A stretch of DNA of 64,000 bases from Frankiales bacterium (GCA_016125335.1 WGLY01000026.1:26130-90129), one strand, 5' to 3'. Shown: positions 18,201-26,589, numbered from the stretch's first letter. Notes: generated from the sequence alone by a model not told the origin. A program made the numbers and translations.

Positions 18201-18330
18201 CCGAGGCGCTGGACGCGTAGAGCGGGCCCAGGGCGGCGCCGGCCATGGCGACCACCGAGACCACGAGCACCGCCGCCGACGACCCGGCCCGCCAGCGCAG
18301 TCCGCGCAGTGCGAGCCGCAGCGCCTCCAC
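15229..18330 (-). CDS. FtsX-like ABC transporter permease
   Basis: A 1033-residue permease with the MacB/FtsX-type layout in duplicate: one membrane helix near the N-terminus (VLVVSVVAMAGAALGPL), a large extracellular region, a cluster of membrane helices mid-protein, a second extracellular region and a C-terminal group including LFLLAALVALVLGAGTLLANAY. Such proteins move lipids, lipoproteins or peptides outward or act mechanically. The substrate is unknown. The GTG at 18328-18330 is chosen because GGAGGGGGAG precedes it; an earlier in-frame start would add 34 residues of Pro/Arg-rich sequence before it. First gene of a four-gene operon with two ATPases and a DksA-like protein. Confidence 0.88.
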   Translation of the reverse strand: MEALRLALRGLRWRAGSSAAVLVVSVVAMAGAALGPLYASSASESLVRDALASAPPVTTGVLSRGNIAGQTQFTPNQLAQAVQARAADPRLDPWYGPPTLSLTVLQGSPSIEGRALGVAEVSWYRGQCGGVTIVSGRCPDGPGQAMVSARLLKDSHARLGTTMRLGITSDPRADTVTLVGTYDPTTADPAVWGLAHPDQYSTPSNPDAPDILDEVLVDQATMERSNGDVAAVAFRALNAESVHLGDVPALRATVATVTDITIAPPPIVGAPQISGGPPATLSISGLPDFLDSLQPVLDNVAATSFAVTAQLVLLAWFVLFLVIAATSEERSGEIALAKLRGMTPRSTVAFGLAEPVILLVVALPVGAALAYAADVWLTRRYLVPGTDVTLTPLVGLALLVCLLGGAVAAGLAVRGILTAPVLEQLRRTSGRRARLVRSSAVDAAAVALAAAGIYELNRGGSDSLALLAPGLIALAVGLLAVRALPWLARIEVARTRRSPRLASYLSSRNIARRPSGLRIVVLLSLAVGLAVFAVDGWVVSADNRADLARAQVGAARVLHVHAGSAGQLLAAVEQADPSGTHAMAATQSDNGSGGLLTVDASRLAAVTSWDPGWVHMAPADLAAALHPPQQTDPLPVQGSLTLTATYQGQGEPVLLSVVVRSATGLPSSVTMGVLRRGSHSYTVPLPTCVAAACSLSAFTFTHPIELPATNTVGTVVLGDARDAQGPVDLTAPGQTGWRSGASGLVNRIDSGAVVTSLDGGALHVKIRVEPIADGAIEVADHPLSLPVLQGSNAVKASGAPEGYDVIAGLDGRFTDVQILQTGVLPRLLRSGTMADLPFALAATGTVTDPLDYQVWLSPDAPASIVTDLQASGLSVVREESLDSTQAELDRGGTALALRLFLLAALVALVLGAGTLLANAYVVIRRRAYELAALRAIGAPRSVLVRAARREQVALALTGVVLGAGAGLVAAGIALPPLVDSAGADGPPLWYGPAWLPVLAVVAVILAVLAVVADVGARRTVRRAMPDLLRQVQE

Positions 18331-18516
18331 GAGCCGACTCCCCCTCCACGCCGGACCTCCCGGCGCGGCCGGAGCTGCTGCCGGGAGGTGCTTGCACTGT
18401 CGCCGTGACGGGCGCCCGGGACACCCTGCCATGCCGGGCCGACGTCGTGACCGCCAGTGGCCCGAACGTGACCTCGTGCCGGACGCGGGACACGGGCGCC
18501 GGACGCCGCAGGCGCG

Positions 18517-18738
18517 TCAGCGCAGGCTGTCGAGCGCCGCCCGGGCGAGCGGGCCGAGCCCCTCCCCGCCCTCGTCGACGTAGGCCGTGAGCCGCTCGCG
18601 CATGGACGGCGCCCAGAACGAGCGCAGGTGCGCGGCCACCATGGCCACCGCCTCGTCGTGCGGCAGGTACGCCGCGTTGTCCGCGATCTGGTTCGCCATG
18701 CGCACCAGGGTGGCGTCGGTGTCCGCGGCGGAGCTCAC
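18517..18738 (-). CDS. fdsD: Formate dehydrogenase delta subunit
   Basis: A 73-residue protein matching the FdsD family (LVRMANQIADNAAYLP, AAHLRSFWAPSMRERL), a small subunit of NAD-dependent, cytoplasmic molybdenum formate dehydrogenases that is thought to help assembly or stability. The GTG at 18736-18738 overlaps the fdhF stop (GTGA). Its presence supports assignment of the cluster to the FdsGBAD type. Confidence 0.88.
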   Translation of the reverse strand: MSSAADTDATLVRMANQIADNAAYLPHDEAVAMVAAHLRSFWAPSMRERLTAYVDEGGEGLGPLARAALDSLR

Positions 18739-21557
18739 GCGCGGCCCCCGACAGGAGCCTGGCCGGCCGCCATCTGCGCGTCGGTGAGCGGCTGCCGCGT
18801 GCTGGGCGCGATCTCGACGGCGGTCACCTTGTACTCCGGGCAGTTGGTGGCCCAGTCCGAGTAGTCGGTGGTCACCACGTTCGCCCCGCTGCCCGGGAAG
18901 TGGAAGGTGGTGTAGACGACGCCCTGCGGCACGCGGTCGGTCACCTTCGCCCGCAGCACGGTCTCGCCGACCCTGCTGGTGACCGTCACGGGCGTGCCCG
19001 TCGCGATCCCGCGCGTCTCGGCGTCGTGCGGGTGCACCTCGAGCACGTCCTCGCTGTGCCACAGCACGTTCGGCGTGCGGCGGGTCTGGGCTCCGACGTT
19101 GTACTGGGTGAGGATGCGGCCGGTCGTGAGGATGAGCGGGAAGCGGCGCGTGGTGCGCTCGTCGGTGGGCACGAACGGCGTCTCGACGAAGTGCCCCTTC
19201 CCGCGCACGAACCCGTCGACGTGCATCACGCGCGTGCCGTCGGGCGCGGCGTCGTTGCAGGGCCACTGCAGGCTGCCCACGGCGTCGAGCCGGTCGAACG
19301 AGACGCCGGCGAAGGTGGGCGTCGTCGCGGCGATCTCGTCCATGATCTCGGCGGCCGAGCCGTACGACATGGGGTAGCCCATGGCGGTGGCCAGCTCGCA
19401 GGCCACCTCCCACTCCTGCTTACCCGTGGCCGACGGCATGACCGGCCGCACCCGGTTGATCCGCCGCTCGGCGTTGGTGAAGGTGCCGTCCTTCTCCAGG
19501 AAGGAGGTGCCGGGCAGGAAGACGTGGGCGAACTTGGCGGTCTCGTTGAGGAAGAGGTCCTGCACGACGAGCAGCTCGAGCGAGCCGAGCGCCGCCTTCA
19601 CGTGCTCGACGTTCGGGTCCGACTGCGCGAGGTCCTCGCCCTGCACGAACATCCCGCGGAAGCCGCCGGCGAGTGCGGCGTCGAACATGTTCGGGATCCG
19701 CAGTCCCGGCTCGGGGTCGATCGTCGTCCCCCACACGGCCTCGAAGATCCCGCGCACCGCGGCGTCGCCGACGTGCCGGTAGCCGGGGAGCTCGTGCGGG
19801 AACGAGCCCATGTCGCACGAGCCCTGCACGTTGTTCTGCCCGCGCAGCGGGTTGACGCCGACCCCCTCGCGGCCGACGTTGCCCGTCGCCATCGCCAGGT
19901 TCGCCATGCCCATCACCATGGTGGAGCCCTGCGAGTGCTCGGTGACGCCGAGGCCGTAGTAGATGGCGGAGGCGGCCGACGTCGCGTAGAGCCGCGCGGC
20001 GCGGCGCACGGCGTCGGCGGGCACCCCGGTGATCGGCTCCACGGACTCCGGGCTGTTCTCCGGCCTCGCGATGAACGCCTCCCACGCGGCGAAGCTGTCG
20101 GCCTCGCAGCGCTCGGCCACGAACGCGCGGTCGACCAGCCCCTCGGTGACCACCACGTGCGCGAGCGCGTTCACGATCGCGACGTTGGTGCCGGGGCGCA
20201 GCTGCAGGTGCTCCTCGGCGGCGACGTGCGGCGAGCGCACCAGGTCGATGCGGCGCGGGTCGACGACGACCAGCTTCGCGCCCTCGCGCAGCCGTCGCTT
20301 GAGCCGGGCGGCGAACACGGGGTGGCCGTCGGTGGGGTTGGCGCCGATCAGCAGCACGACGTCGGCGTGCTCCACCGACGGGAAGTCCTGGGTGCCCGCG
20401 GAGGTGCCGAAGGTCTGCTTGAGCCCGTAGCCCGTGGGCGAGTGGCACACCCGCGCGCAGGTGTCGACGTTGTTGTTGCCGAACGACGCCCGGATCATCT
20501 TCTGGACGACGTAGACCTCCTCGTTGGTGCACCGCGAGGAGGTGATGCCGCCGATCGCACCGACGCCGTGCTCCTCCTGGATCTCCCGCAGCCGGCGCGC
20601 GGTGTGGGCGATCGCCTCGTCCCAGTCGACGGTGCGCCAGGGGTCCGACGTCGTCTCGCGCACCATCGGCCGCAGCTGCCGGTCGCGGTGCGTGGCGTAG
20701 CCCCACGCGAACCGGCCCTTCACGCAGCTGTGGCCCTCGTTGGCCCCGCCGTCCTTGTCCGGCACCATCCGCACGACCTGGTCGCCGCGCAGCTCGGCGA
20801 CGAACGAGCAGCCGACGCCGCAGTAGGCGCACGTGGTGCGCACCGAGCGGGTGGGCACTCCGAGATCGATGACCGTCTTCTCCTGCAACGTCGACGTGGG
20901 GCAGGCCTGCACGCACGCGCCGCAGGAGACGCACTCGGACTGCATGAACGACTCGCCCGCACCCGCGACCACGCGGGAGTCGAAGCCGCGGCCGGCGATG
21001 GTGAGGGCGAAGGTGCCCTGGATGTCGCTGCACGCCCGCACGCACCGGGAGCAGGCGATGCACTTGCTGTCGTCGAAGGAGAAGTAGGGGTTGCTGTCGT
21101 CGGTGGGGCCGTCGAGGTGGTTGACGCCCTCGGCGTAGCGCACCTCGCGCAGGCCGACGACGCCGGCCATGTCCTGCAGCTCGCAGTCGCCGTTCGCGGG
21201 GCAGGTCAGGCAGTCGAGCGGGTGGTCGGAGACGTAGAGCTCCATCACGCCGCGCCGTAGCCGCTCGAGCCTCGGCGTCTGCGTGGACACCGTCATGCCC
21301 GGCGTGCACGGCGTGGTGCAGGACGCCGGCGTGCCCGGCCGGCCCTCCACCTCGACGAGGCAGAGCCGGCACGAGCCGAACGCGTCGAGCGAGTCCGTGG
21401 CGCACAGCTTCGGCACGTCGATGCCGGCCAGCGCCGCGGCGCGCATCACCGACGTCCCCGGCGGCACCACCACGGGGATGCCGTCGACCACCACCTGCAC
21501 CGTCGCCTTGCCAGGCACCGCCGGGGTGCCGAGGTCGACCGTCCCGGTCCGTCCCAT
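18735..21557 (-). CDS. fdhF: NAD-linked formate dehydrogenase, molybdopterin catalytic subunit
   Basis: A 940-residue subunit oxidising formate to CO2. Domains in order: 2Fe-2S ferredoxin with CATDSLDAFGSCRLCLVEV; His-Cys cluster region HPLDCLTCPANGDCELQ; two 4Fe-4S motifs (CIACSRCVRAC, CVSCGACVQAC); a fourth cluster (CAYCGVGC) opening the bis-MGD domain. The active-site ligand is Cys371 in VCHSPTGYG, so this is a cysteine rather than selenocysteine enzyme, as expected of the group. Equivalent to FdsA. The ATG at 21555-21557 is preceded by GGAGGAGGTG. Gene order fdsG-fdsB-fdhF-fdsD; no fdhD is seen in the window. Confidence 0.95.
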   Translation of the reverse strand: MGRTGTVDLGTPAVPGKATVQVVVDGIPVVVPPGTSVMRAAALAGIDVPKLCATDSLDAFGSCRLCLVEVEGRPGTPASCTTPCTPGMTVSTQTPRLERLRRGVMELYVSDHPLDCLTCPANGDCELQDMAGVVGLREVRYAEGVNHLDGPTDDSNPYFSFDDSKCIACSRCVRACSDIQGTFALTIAGRGFDSRVVAGAGESFMQSECVSCGACVQACPTSTLQEKTVIDLGVPTRSVRTTCAYCGVGCSFVAELRGDQVVRMVPDKDGGANEGHSCVKGRFAWGYATHRDRQLRPMVRETTSDPWRTVDWDEAIAHTARRLREIQEEHGVGAIGGITSSRCTNEEVYVVQKMIRASFGNNNVDTCARVCHSPTGYGLKQTFGTSAGTQDFPSVEHADVVLLIGANPTDGHPVFAARLKRRLREGAKLVVVDPRRIDLVRSPHVAAEEHLQLRPGTNVAIVNALAHVVVTEGLVDRAFVAERCEADSFAAWEAFIARPENSPESVEPITGVPADAVRRAARLYATSAASAIYYGLGVTEHSQGSTMVMGMANLAMATGNVGREGVGVNPLRGQNNVQGSCDMGSFPHELPGYRHVGDAAVRGIFEAVWGTTIDPEPGLRIPNMFDAALAGGFRGMFVQGEDLAQSDPNVEHVKAALGSLELLVVQDLFLNETAKFAHVFLPGTSFLEKDGTFTNAERRINRVRPVMPSATGKQEWEVACELATAMGYPMSYGSAAEIMDEIAATTPTFAGVSFDRLDAVGSLQWPCNDAAPDGTRVMHVDGFVRGKGHFVETPFVPTDERTTRRFPLILTTGRILTQYNVGAQTRRTPNVLWHSEDVLEVHPHDAETRGIATGTPVTVTSRVGETVLRAKVTDRVPQGVVYTTFHFPGSGANVVTTDYSDWATNCPEYKVTAVEIAPSTRQPLTDAQMAAGQAPVGGRA

Positions 21558-21625
21558 CAGCGCACCTCCTCCGTCGGCACCGTGCTGCGTCCCGCGCCGC
21601 CCCGTCGCGGCCCCGGCGTGCTCAT
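21557..21625 (-). CDS. Possible 22-residue ORF between fdsB and fdhF
   Basis: An ATG at 21623-21625 overlaps the fdsB stop (ATGA), and this 22-codon frame ends with TGA overlapping the fdhF start ATG (TGATG). The product MSTPGPRRGGAGRSTVPTEE plus two residues is basic and resembles no family I know. Its value may be translational coupling: ribosomes ending fdsB could read through it to the strong fdhF ribosome-binding site inside its 3' end. It may equally be chance. Confidence 0.25.
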   Translation of the reverse strand: MSTPGPRRGGAGRSTVPTEEVR

Positions 21626-23184
21626 GTGCCGTCCCTGCTCGCCACGGGGGTGAGCCCGAGGTCCTCGCCGAAGTGGCGCAGCACCGAGCGCACGGGCTGC
21701 GGCGTGAGGCCGCCCATGGCGCACAACGAGCCGTCGGCCATCAGCTCGCACAGGTCCTCGAGCAGCGCCGCCTGCCCGGCCCTCTCCTCGGACGGGCCGT
21801 GCAGGATCGCGTCGATCACCTCGACGCCGCGCACGGCGCCCACCCGGCACGGCGTGCACTTGCCGCACGACTCCACGGCGCAGAACTCCATCGCGAAGCG
21901 CGCCTGCGCACCCATGTCCGCGGTGTCGTCGAACACCACCACGCCGCCGTGGCCGAGCATGCCGCCCACCGACGCGAGCTCCTCGTAGTCGAGCCGGACG
22001 TCGAGGCCGTCGGCCGGGTGGTAGGCGCCGAGCGGGCCGCCCACCTGCACCGCGCGCACCGGGCGGCCCGACGCCGTGCCGCCGCCGTAGCCCTCGACGA
22101 GCTCGCGCAGGGTGAGCCCGAACTCGGTCTCGACGATCCCGCCGCGCGCGACGTTGCCCGCGAGCTGGAACACCTGCGTGCCGCGGGACCGGCCGGTGCC
22201 CAGGGCGGCGTACGACGCCGGCCCGCCGGTCAGCACGGCGGGCACCGAGGCGAACGAGAGCACGTTGTTGACGACGGTGGGCCGGCCGAACAGCCCGGAC
22301 AGGGCGGGGATCGGCGGCTTGGGGCGCACCGTGCCGCGGCGCCCCTCGATGCTCTCGAGCATCGAGGTCTCCTCGCCGCAGATGTACGCCCCTGCGCCCA
22401 CGCGCACCTCGATGTCGAACGTGAGCCCGGAGCAGAGGACGTCCTCGCCGAGCCACCCGGCCGCGCGGGCCAGCTCGACGGCCGAGCGCAGGGTGGCGAC
22501 GGCGTCGGGATACTCCGATCGCACGTACACGTAGCCCTCGGTCGCGCCCACCGCGTGCGCCGCGACGGCCATGCCCTCCAGCAGCGCGAAGGGATCCCCC
22601 TCCAGCAGCATGCGGTCGGCGAAGGTGCCGCTGTCGCCCTCGTCGGCGTTGCAGCACACGAACTTCAGCGGGCCGTCGGCCTCCGCGACCGTGCGCCACT
22701 TGATCCCTGTGGGGAACCCGGCGCCGCCGCGCCCACGCAGCCCGGACCCCACCACGGCCTCGACGACGTCGGCCGGCGGCATCGCCAGCGCGGCCCGGAG
22801 CCCGGCGAGGCCGCCGTGCGCGAGGAAGTCGTCGGTCGAGAGCGGGTCGACCACGCCCACCCGTGCGAACGCGAGCCGGTTCTGTCGGGCCAGCCACTCG
22901 TGCGACTCCGTGGGGCCCAGCGCCAGCGCGTGCGCGCCGCCCTCGAGGAGGCCGGCGTCGAACAGCGACGCGACGTCGTCGGCGCGCACGGGCCCGTAGG
23001 CGACCCGGCCCTGCGGTGTGGCCACCTCGACGAGCGGCTCGAGCCACAGCATGCCGCGCGACCCGTTCCGCACGAGCGTGACGTCGGCCCCGCGCAGCTC
23101 GGCCTCGGCCAGCACGGCGAGTGCCACCTCGTCGGCGCCGACCGAGCGGGCCGCGGAGTCGCGCGGGACGTAGACCGTGGTCAC
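21622..23184 (-). CDS. fdsB: NAD-linked formate dehydrogenase, FMN/NADH-binding beta subunit
   Basis: A 520-residue NuoF/HoxF-like subunit passing electrons from formate oxidation to NAD+. An N-terminal thioredoxin-like ferredoxin region (about 1-80) is followed by the NuoF core with the NADH/FMN motifs GLRGRGGAGFPTGIKW, CNADEGDSG and GAGAYICGEETSML, and the C-terminal 4Fe-4S motif ESCGKCTPCRVGAVRG. GTG at 23182-23184 overlaps the fdsG stop (GTGA) and gives the usual length; the open frame upstream overlaps fdsG. Confidence 0.94.
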   Translation of the reverse strand: MTTVYVPRDSAARSVGADEVALAVLAEAELRGADVTLVRNGSRGMLWLEPLVEVATPQGRVAYGPVRADDVASLFDAGLLEGGAHALALGPTESHEWLARQNRLAFARVGVVDPLSTDDFLAHGGLAGLRAALAMPPADVVEAVVGSGLRGRGGAGFPTGIKWRTVAEADGPLKFVCCNADEGDSGTFADRMLLEGDPFALLEGMAVAAHAVGATEGYVYVRSEYPDAVATLRSAVELARAAGWLGEDVLCSGLTFDIEVRVGAGAYICGEETSMLESIEGRRGTVRPKPPIPALSGLFGRPTVVNNVLSFASVPAVLTGGPASYAALGTGRSRGTQVFQLAGNVARGGIVETEFGLTLRELVEGYGGGTASGRPVRAVQVGGPLGAYHPADGLDVRLDYEELASVGGMLGHGGVVVFDDTADMGAQARFAMEFCAVESCGKCTPCRVGAVRGVEVIDAILHGPSEERAGQAALLEDLCELMADGSLCAMGGLTPQPVRSVLRHFGEDLGLTPVASRDGT

Positions 23185-23648
23185 CGGGCCTCCGCGAGCA
23201 GCCGGTCGAACGTCGCCGCGTCGACCCGTCCGTGCAGCCGGCCGTCGACCGTGACCGACGGCGGCAGCGCGCAGTTGCCGAGGCAGAACACCTGGTCGAG
23301 CGTGACCTCGCCGTCCTGCGTCGTGCCGCCGAAGGGCACGCCGAGCGCGTCCTGCGCGTGCGCCTCGAGGTCGCGGCCCCCGCGCGACTGGCACGCCTCG
23401 CCGCGGCACACCCCCACCACGGTGCGGCCGGGCGGCTCGGTGCGGAAGTCGGCGTAGAAGGTGACGACGCCGTGCACGTCCGCGCGCGAGAGGTTGAGCT
23501 CGTGCGCGATCACAGGGACGGCGTCGGGCGGGATCCAGCCGATGCGCTCCTGCACCGCGTGGAGCACCGGCAGGAGCGGGCCGCGCAGGTGGGCGTGCTC
23601 GCGCACGATGCCGGCGACGGTCTCGGCCGACCACTCCTGACCCGACAT
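23181..23648 (-). CDS. fdsG: NAD-linked formate dehydrogenase, 2Fe-2S gamma subunit
   Basis: A 155-residue NuoE-like subunit with a thioredoxin-fold 2Fe-2S site: VCRGEAC and FCLGNCALPP supply the four cysteines. It is the electron-transfer partner of FdsB and the first gene of the fds operon. The ATG of MSGQEW at 23646-23648 is chosen (GAAGG about 10 bases upstream, family-typical N-terminus); in-frame ATGs up to 24 codons earlier are possible. Confidence 0.9.
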   Translation of the reverse strand: MSGQEWSAETVAGIVREHAHLRGPLLPVLHAVQERIGWIPPDAVPVIAHELNLSRADVHGVVTFYADFRTEPPGRTVVGVCRGEACQSRGGRDLEAHAQDALGVPFGGTTQDGEVTLDQVFCLGNCALPPSVTVDGRLHGRVDAATFDRLLAEAR

Positions 23649-23745
23649 CCCAGCGCCTTCGCTCGACGACCGTGCCACCACCTGCCTCGCCATGATCTGC
23701 CGCTGACGCGGCTCGGGCAAGCACTCGGCGGTGGTCGGGCTCGCG

Positions 23746-24663
23746 TCAGGCGTGCACCGGGTGCTCGTGCTCGCCGTGGCCGGGCGGCTCGAACTGGAAC
23801 GTGGAGTGCTCGACGTCGAAGTGGTCGGCGAGGCAGCTCTGCATCTCGTCGAGCAGCAGCGGCAGGTGCCCGTCGTGGAAGCACTCGTCCTCCACCACGA
23901 CGTGCGCGGTGAGCACGGGCAGGTCGGTCGCCACCTGCGTGGCGTGCAGGTCGTGCACCTCGAGCACGTGCGCGACCCCCAGCAGGTGGTTGCGCACGTC
24001 GCCGAGGTCGACCCCCTTCGGCGTGGCCTCGAGCAGCACGTCGACGGACTCGCGCAGCAGGCGCAGGGTGCGCGGCACGATGAGCAGCGCGATCGCGATG
24101 GAGGTGACGGCGTCCGCCCGCAGCCAGCCCAGCCGGTCGATGAGCACGGCGGCCACCACGACCGCGAACGCGCCGAGCGCGTCGGCGAGCACCTCGAGCG
24201 TCGCGGCCCGGGTGTTGAGGTTGCCCTGGCGGATCCGGGTGAGCACGAGCACGGACACGGCGTTGCCGCCCAGCGCCAGCAGGGCGAACCAGAACATCAG
24301 CCCGGAGTCGACCTCGGGCGGGTCGAGCAGACGCCGCACCCCCTCGACCAGGACGCCGATGCCCACCGCGAGGAGCAGCGCGGCCTGAGCAGCGGCGGCG
24401 ACCACCTCGGCGCGGCGGTAGCCCCAAGTGCGCTCCGGCGTGGCCGGTCGCAGCGAGAGCGTCGCGGCCACGAGGGCCAGGGTGAGACCGGCGACGTCGG
24501 CGAGCATGTGGCCGGCGTCGGCCAGCAGCGCGAGGCTGCCGGACACCAGGCCGCCGACGACCTCGGCCACCAGGATGGTCGAGGAGATGCCCAGCACCAC
24601 GGCGAGCGGGCCACGGTGGGCGAGCGCGGTGTCGCGCATCCCGTGGTCGTGGTCGTGGCTCAC
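23746..24663 (-). CDS. Cation diffusion facilitator (zinc/divalent metal efflux)
   Basis: A 305-residue CDF-family exporter (CzcD-like): His-rich N-terminus (SHDHDHG), six membrane segments, and a cytoplasmic C-terminal domain ending in a His/Glu-rich tail. The transmembrane site motif is LADAGHMLAD (His52, Asp56). In TM5 the usual HxxxD is ExxxD (Glu157, Asp161), which may shift metal preference from zinc. The ATG follows no close partner gene; the fds operon ends upstream on the same strand in the other direction of reading. Confidence 0.9.
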   Translation of the reverse strand: MSHDHDHGMRDTALAHRGPLAVVLGISSTILVAEVVGGLVSGSLALLADAGHMLADVAGLTLALVAATLSLRPATPERTWGYRRAEVVAAAAQAALLLAVGIGVLVEGVRRLLDPPEVDSGLMFWFALLALGGNAVSVLVLTRIRQGNLNTRAATLEVLADALGAFAVVVAAVLIDRLGWLRADAVTSIAIALLIVPRTLRLLRESVDVLLEATPKGVDLGDVRNHLLGVAHVLEVHDLHATQVATDLPVLTAHVVVEDECFHDGHLPLLLDEMQSCLADHFDVEHSTFQFEPPGHGEHEHPVHA

Positions 24664-24780
24664 CGCTCTCCTTCGTCCGTGAGGGCAGCGGCCCGGCCGG
24701 GCACGTCGCCCCGGAGCGGGCCGGGAGGCCCTCCCCCGAGGCTACCGGCGGGGCTGCTGGGCGGCCGGTACGTAGCGGAC

Positions 24781-26100
24781 TCAGCCGGCGTCGCCGGTGC
24801 TGACCTCACCCGGTGCGCGCAGCGCGGGGAGCGCGACGGCCCCGAGGGCGAGCACGGGGACCGCGGCCACCGCGCACAGCACGGAGTAGGACGACGTGGC
24901 CACCACGACGCCGGCCACCACGCCGCCGCCCGCGGCCGCGAGGTTCATGACCAGGTCCGAGAGGCCCTGCACCGCGGGGCGCTCGTTCTCGGCGATGTCG
25001 TCGGTGACCATCGTGGAGCCGGCGATCAGCGTGCACGACCAGCCGAGGCCCAGCAGGAAGAGCCCGACGCCGAGCACCGGTACGGAGTCGGCCGGCGCCA
25101 GGCCGCTCACCAGGCACGCGCCGAGCAGCACGCCGACGCCGACGAGCACCATGGGCACGCGCCCGATCCGGTCGACGCACCAGCCCACCACCGGGGCGAA
25201 CGCGTACATGCCCACCACGTGGACGCTGACCACGAGGCCGATCAGCTGGAGCGAGACGTCCACGTGGCGCATGTGCACCGGCGTCATCACCATGACCATC
25301 ACCATGACGACGTGGCCGAGGGCCACGGACGTGACGCCGATCATCGCCCGCCGGTGGCGGCGCAGGTGCGCGATGCCGTCGCGCAGGCCCGGGCGGCGCG
25401 GTGGCGCCCCCGATGACGGGTCCGCGGCGAGGTCGCGCGCCAGCAGGTAGGGGTCCGGCCGCAGGAAGAGCTGGAGCGCCAGCACGGCCAGGCCGAGCGT
25501 CACCCCGGCCGTGATGTAGGGGCCGGTCAGTTGCGGCAGCCCCAGCGAGAGCGCGAGGTCGCCGGAGAGGTTGAGCAGGTTCGGCCCCACGACGGCGCCG
25601 ATCGTGCCGAACCAGACGACCACCGACAGGTGCCGCGCGCGGTGCGCGGGCTCGGCGAGGTCGGTGCCGGCGTAGCGCGCCTGGTAGCTCGACGCCGACG
25701 CGACGCCCACGAGCAGGCAGCCGAGCAGCACCAGCGGCAGCGACCGCGTGACGCCGGCCGCCACCACCACGACCGCCCCGGCCATGCCGACGCCGTAGCC
25801 CGTGGACAGCGCGGCCCGGCGCCCGCGGGTGAGCGCGATGTGCGCCAGCGGCAGCGCGAACAGCGCCGACCCGAGCACGCCGAAGGTCTGCGCCATCCCG
25901 GCGAACCCGTCGCCGGCCAGCGACGCCGCGATGAGGCTCCCCGCCGCGACTGATCCGGCCACGGCCACGCCGCCGAGCACCTGCGCGGCCGAGAGCGTGG
26001 CGAGGGTGCGCCGCTGCACGCGGTGCACATCGAGCCGCGCGCCCGTCGTCGCCTCGGCCTCGGTGGTCACGCGGCGAACGGTACTGCGTGGTCCCGGCAC
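24781..26100 (-). CDS. Major facilitator superfamily transporter
   Basis: A 439-residue MFS protein with about twelve membrane segments and a central cytoplasmic loop rich in Arg/Pro (AADPSSGAPPRRPGLRDGIAHLRRHRRA). A run of His and Met residues lies in VVMVMVMVMTPVHMRHVDV near 270-290. Substrate not identifiable. The start is uncertain: GTG at 26098-26100 has GGAAGGA only two or three bases away, while GTG at 26068-26070 (MTTEAEATTG) lacks any ribosome-binding site but gives a more typical N-terminus. Confidence 0.88.
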   Translation of the reverse strand: MPGPRSTVRRVTTEAEATTGARLDVHRVQRRTLATLSAAQVLGGVAVAGSVAAGSLIAASLAGDGFAGMAQTFGVLGSALFALPLAHIALTRGRRAALSTGYGVGMAGAVVVVAAGVTRSLPLVLLGCLLVGVASASSYQARYAGTDLAEPAHRARHLSVVVWFGTIGAVVGPNLLNLSGDLALSLGLPQLTGPYITAGVTLGLAVLALQLFLRPDPYLLARDLAADPSSGAPPRRPGLRDGIAHLRRHRRAMIGVTSVALGHVVMVMVMVMTPVHMRHVDVSLQLIGLVVSVHVVGMYAFAPVVGWCVDRIGRVPMVLVGVGVLLGACLVSGLAPADSVPVLGVGLFLLGLGWSCTLIAGSTMVTDDIAENERPAVQGLSDLVMNLAAAGGGVVAGVVVATSSYSVLCAVAAVPVLALGAVALPALRAPGEVSTGDAG

Positions 26101-26171
26101 CGTCCTTCCGGCCCGATGGCCGCCCGCGCTCGGTCGTTGCCGGGATCCTCGTGGACGGCGACACTGGCGGG

Positions 26172-26363
26172 GTGGAGCAGGCGAACCCCTTCCGGCGGCC
26201 GCTGGCCGAGCTCGAGGACGAGGCCAGGGTGGCGGCCGAGGACCTCGTGGAGACCCAGTCCGTCTCCGACATCCCGCGCTACGTCGACCCGGCCGAGCTC
26301 GACCGGGCGCGGCTGCTCAGCCCGACGGGCGACGGGCGCTGGACGCCGGGCGCCGGAGCCTGA
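26172..26363 (+). CDS. Small hypothetical acidic protein
   Basis: A 63-residue acidic protein beginning VEQANPFRRPLAELEDEA, soluble and rich in Asp/Glu, with no family recognised. The GTG at 26172 is the likeliest start, with GGCGGG nearby; an earlier start is possible. It is divergent from the MFS gene and convergent with the small membrane protein that follows. Codon composition is ordinary for this genome, so it is plausible but not certain. Confidence 0.45.
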   Translation: MEQANPFRRPLAELEDEARVAAEDLVETQSVSDIPRYVDPAELDRARLLSPTGDGRWTPGAGA

Positions 26364-26375
26364 GGACGGGTCCGC

Positions 26376-26579
26376 TCAGGACGAGCGCCGCAGCGCGCGG
26401 CCCAGCGACACGCCCATCGCCGCGGCGGCCGCCAGCGGCAGGGCCCACCAGGCGTTGACCCCGGCCCGCACGAGCAGCACGGTGCCCAGCAGCCCGGCCA
26501 GCACGCCGAGCGCCACGCGCCAGTCGTCCCCGACGACGAAGTCGTAGACGAACGCCACGAAGGCGCGCACCCACCTCAC
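26376..26579 (-). CDS. Small two-helix membrane protein
   Basis: A 67-residue protein with one hydrophobic stretch WRVALGVLAGLLGTVLLVRAG and a second WWALPLAAAAAMGVSLG, ending in basic RALRRSS. Function unknown. GTG start at 26577-26579 lies about 10 bases after the stop of the larger membrane protein upstream, so the two are probably one transcript. Confidence 0.6.
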   Translation of the reverse strand: MRWVRAFVAFVYDFVVGDDWRVALGVLAGLLGTVLLVRAGVNAWWALPLAAAAAMGVSLGRALRRSS

Positions 26580-26589
26580 GACGCGGCCC

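Noticed and set aside
14381..18493. 1370-residue minus-strand frame over the permease and second ATPase
   Set aside because: Only its last part, from MTVTTTRP at 15232, is real; the rest is a shadow of the FtsX-like permease read in another frame.
20445..20447. Selenocysteine at the formate dehydrogenase active site
   Set aside because: The codon is TGC (Cys371), not TGA, so the enzyme uses cysteine.
18900..21260. 786-codon plus-strand frame opposite fdhF
   Set aside because: Antisense to a fully motif-complete formate dehydrogenase and without protein-like composition.
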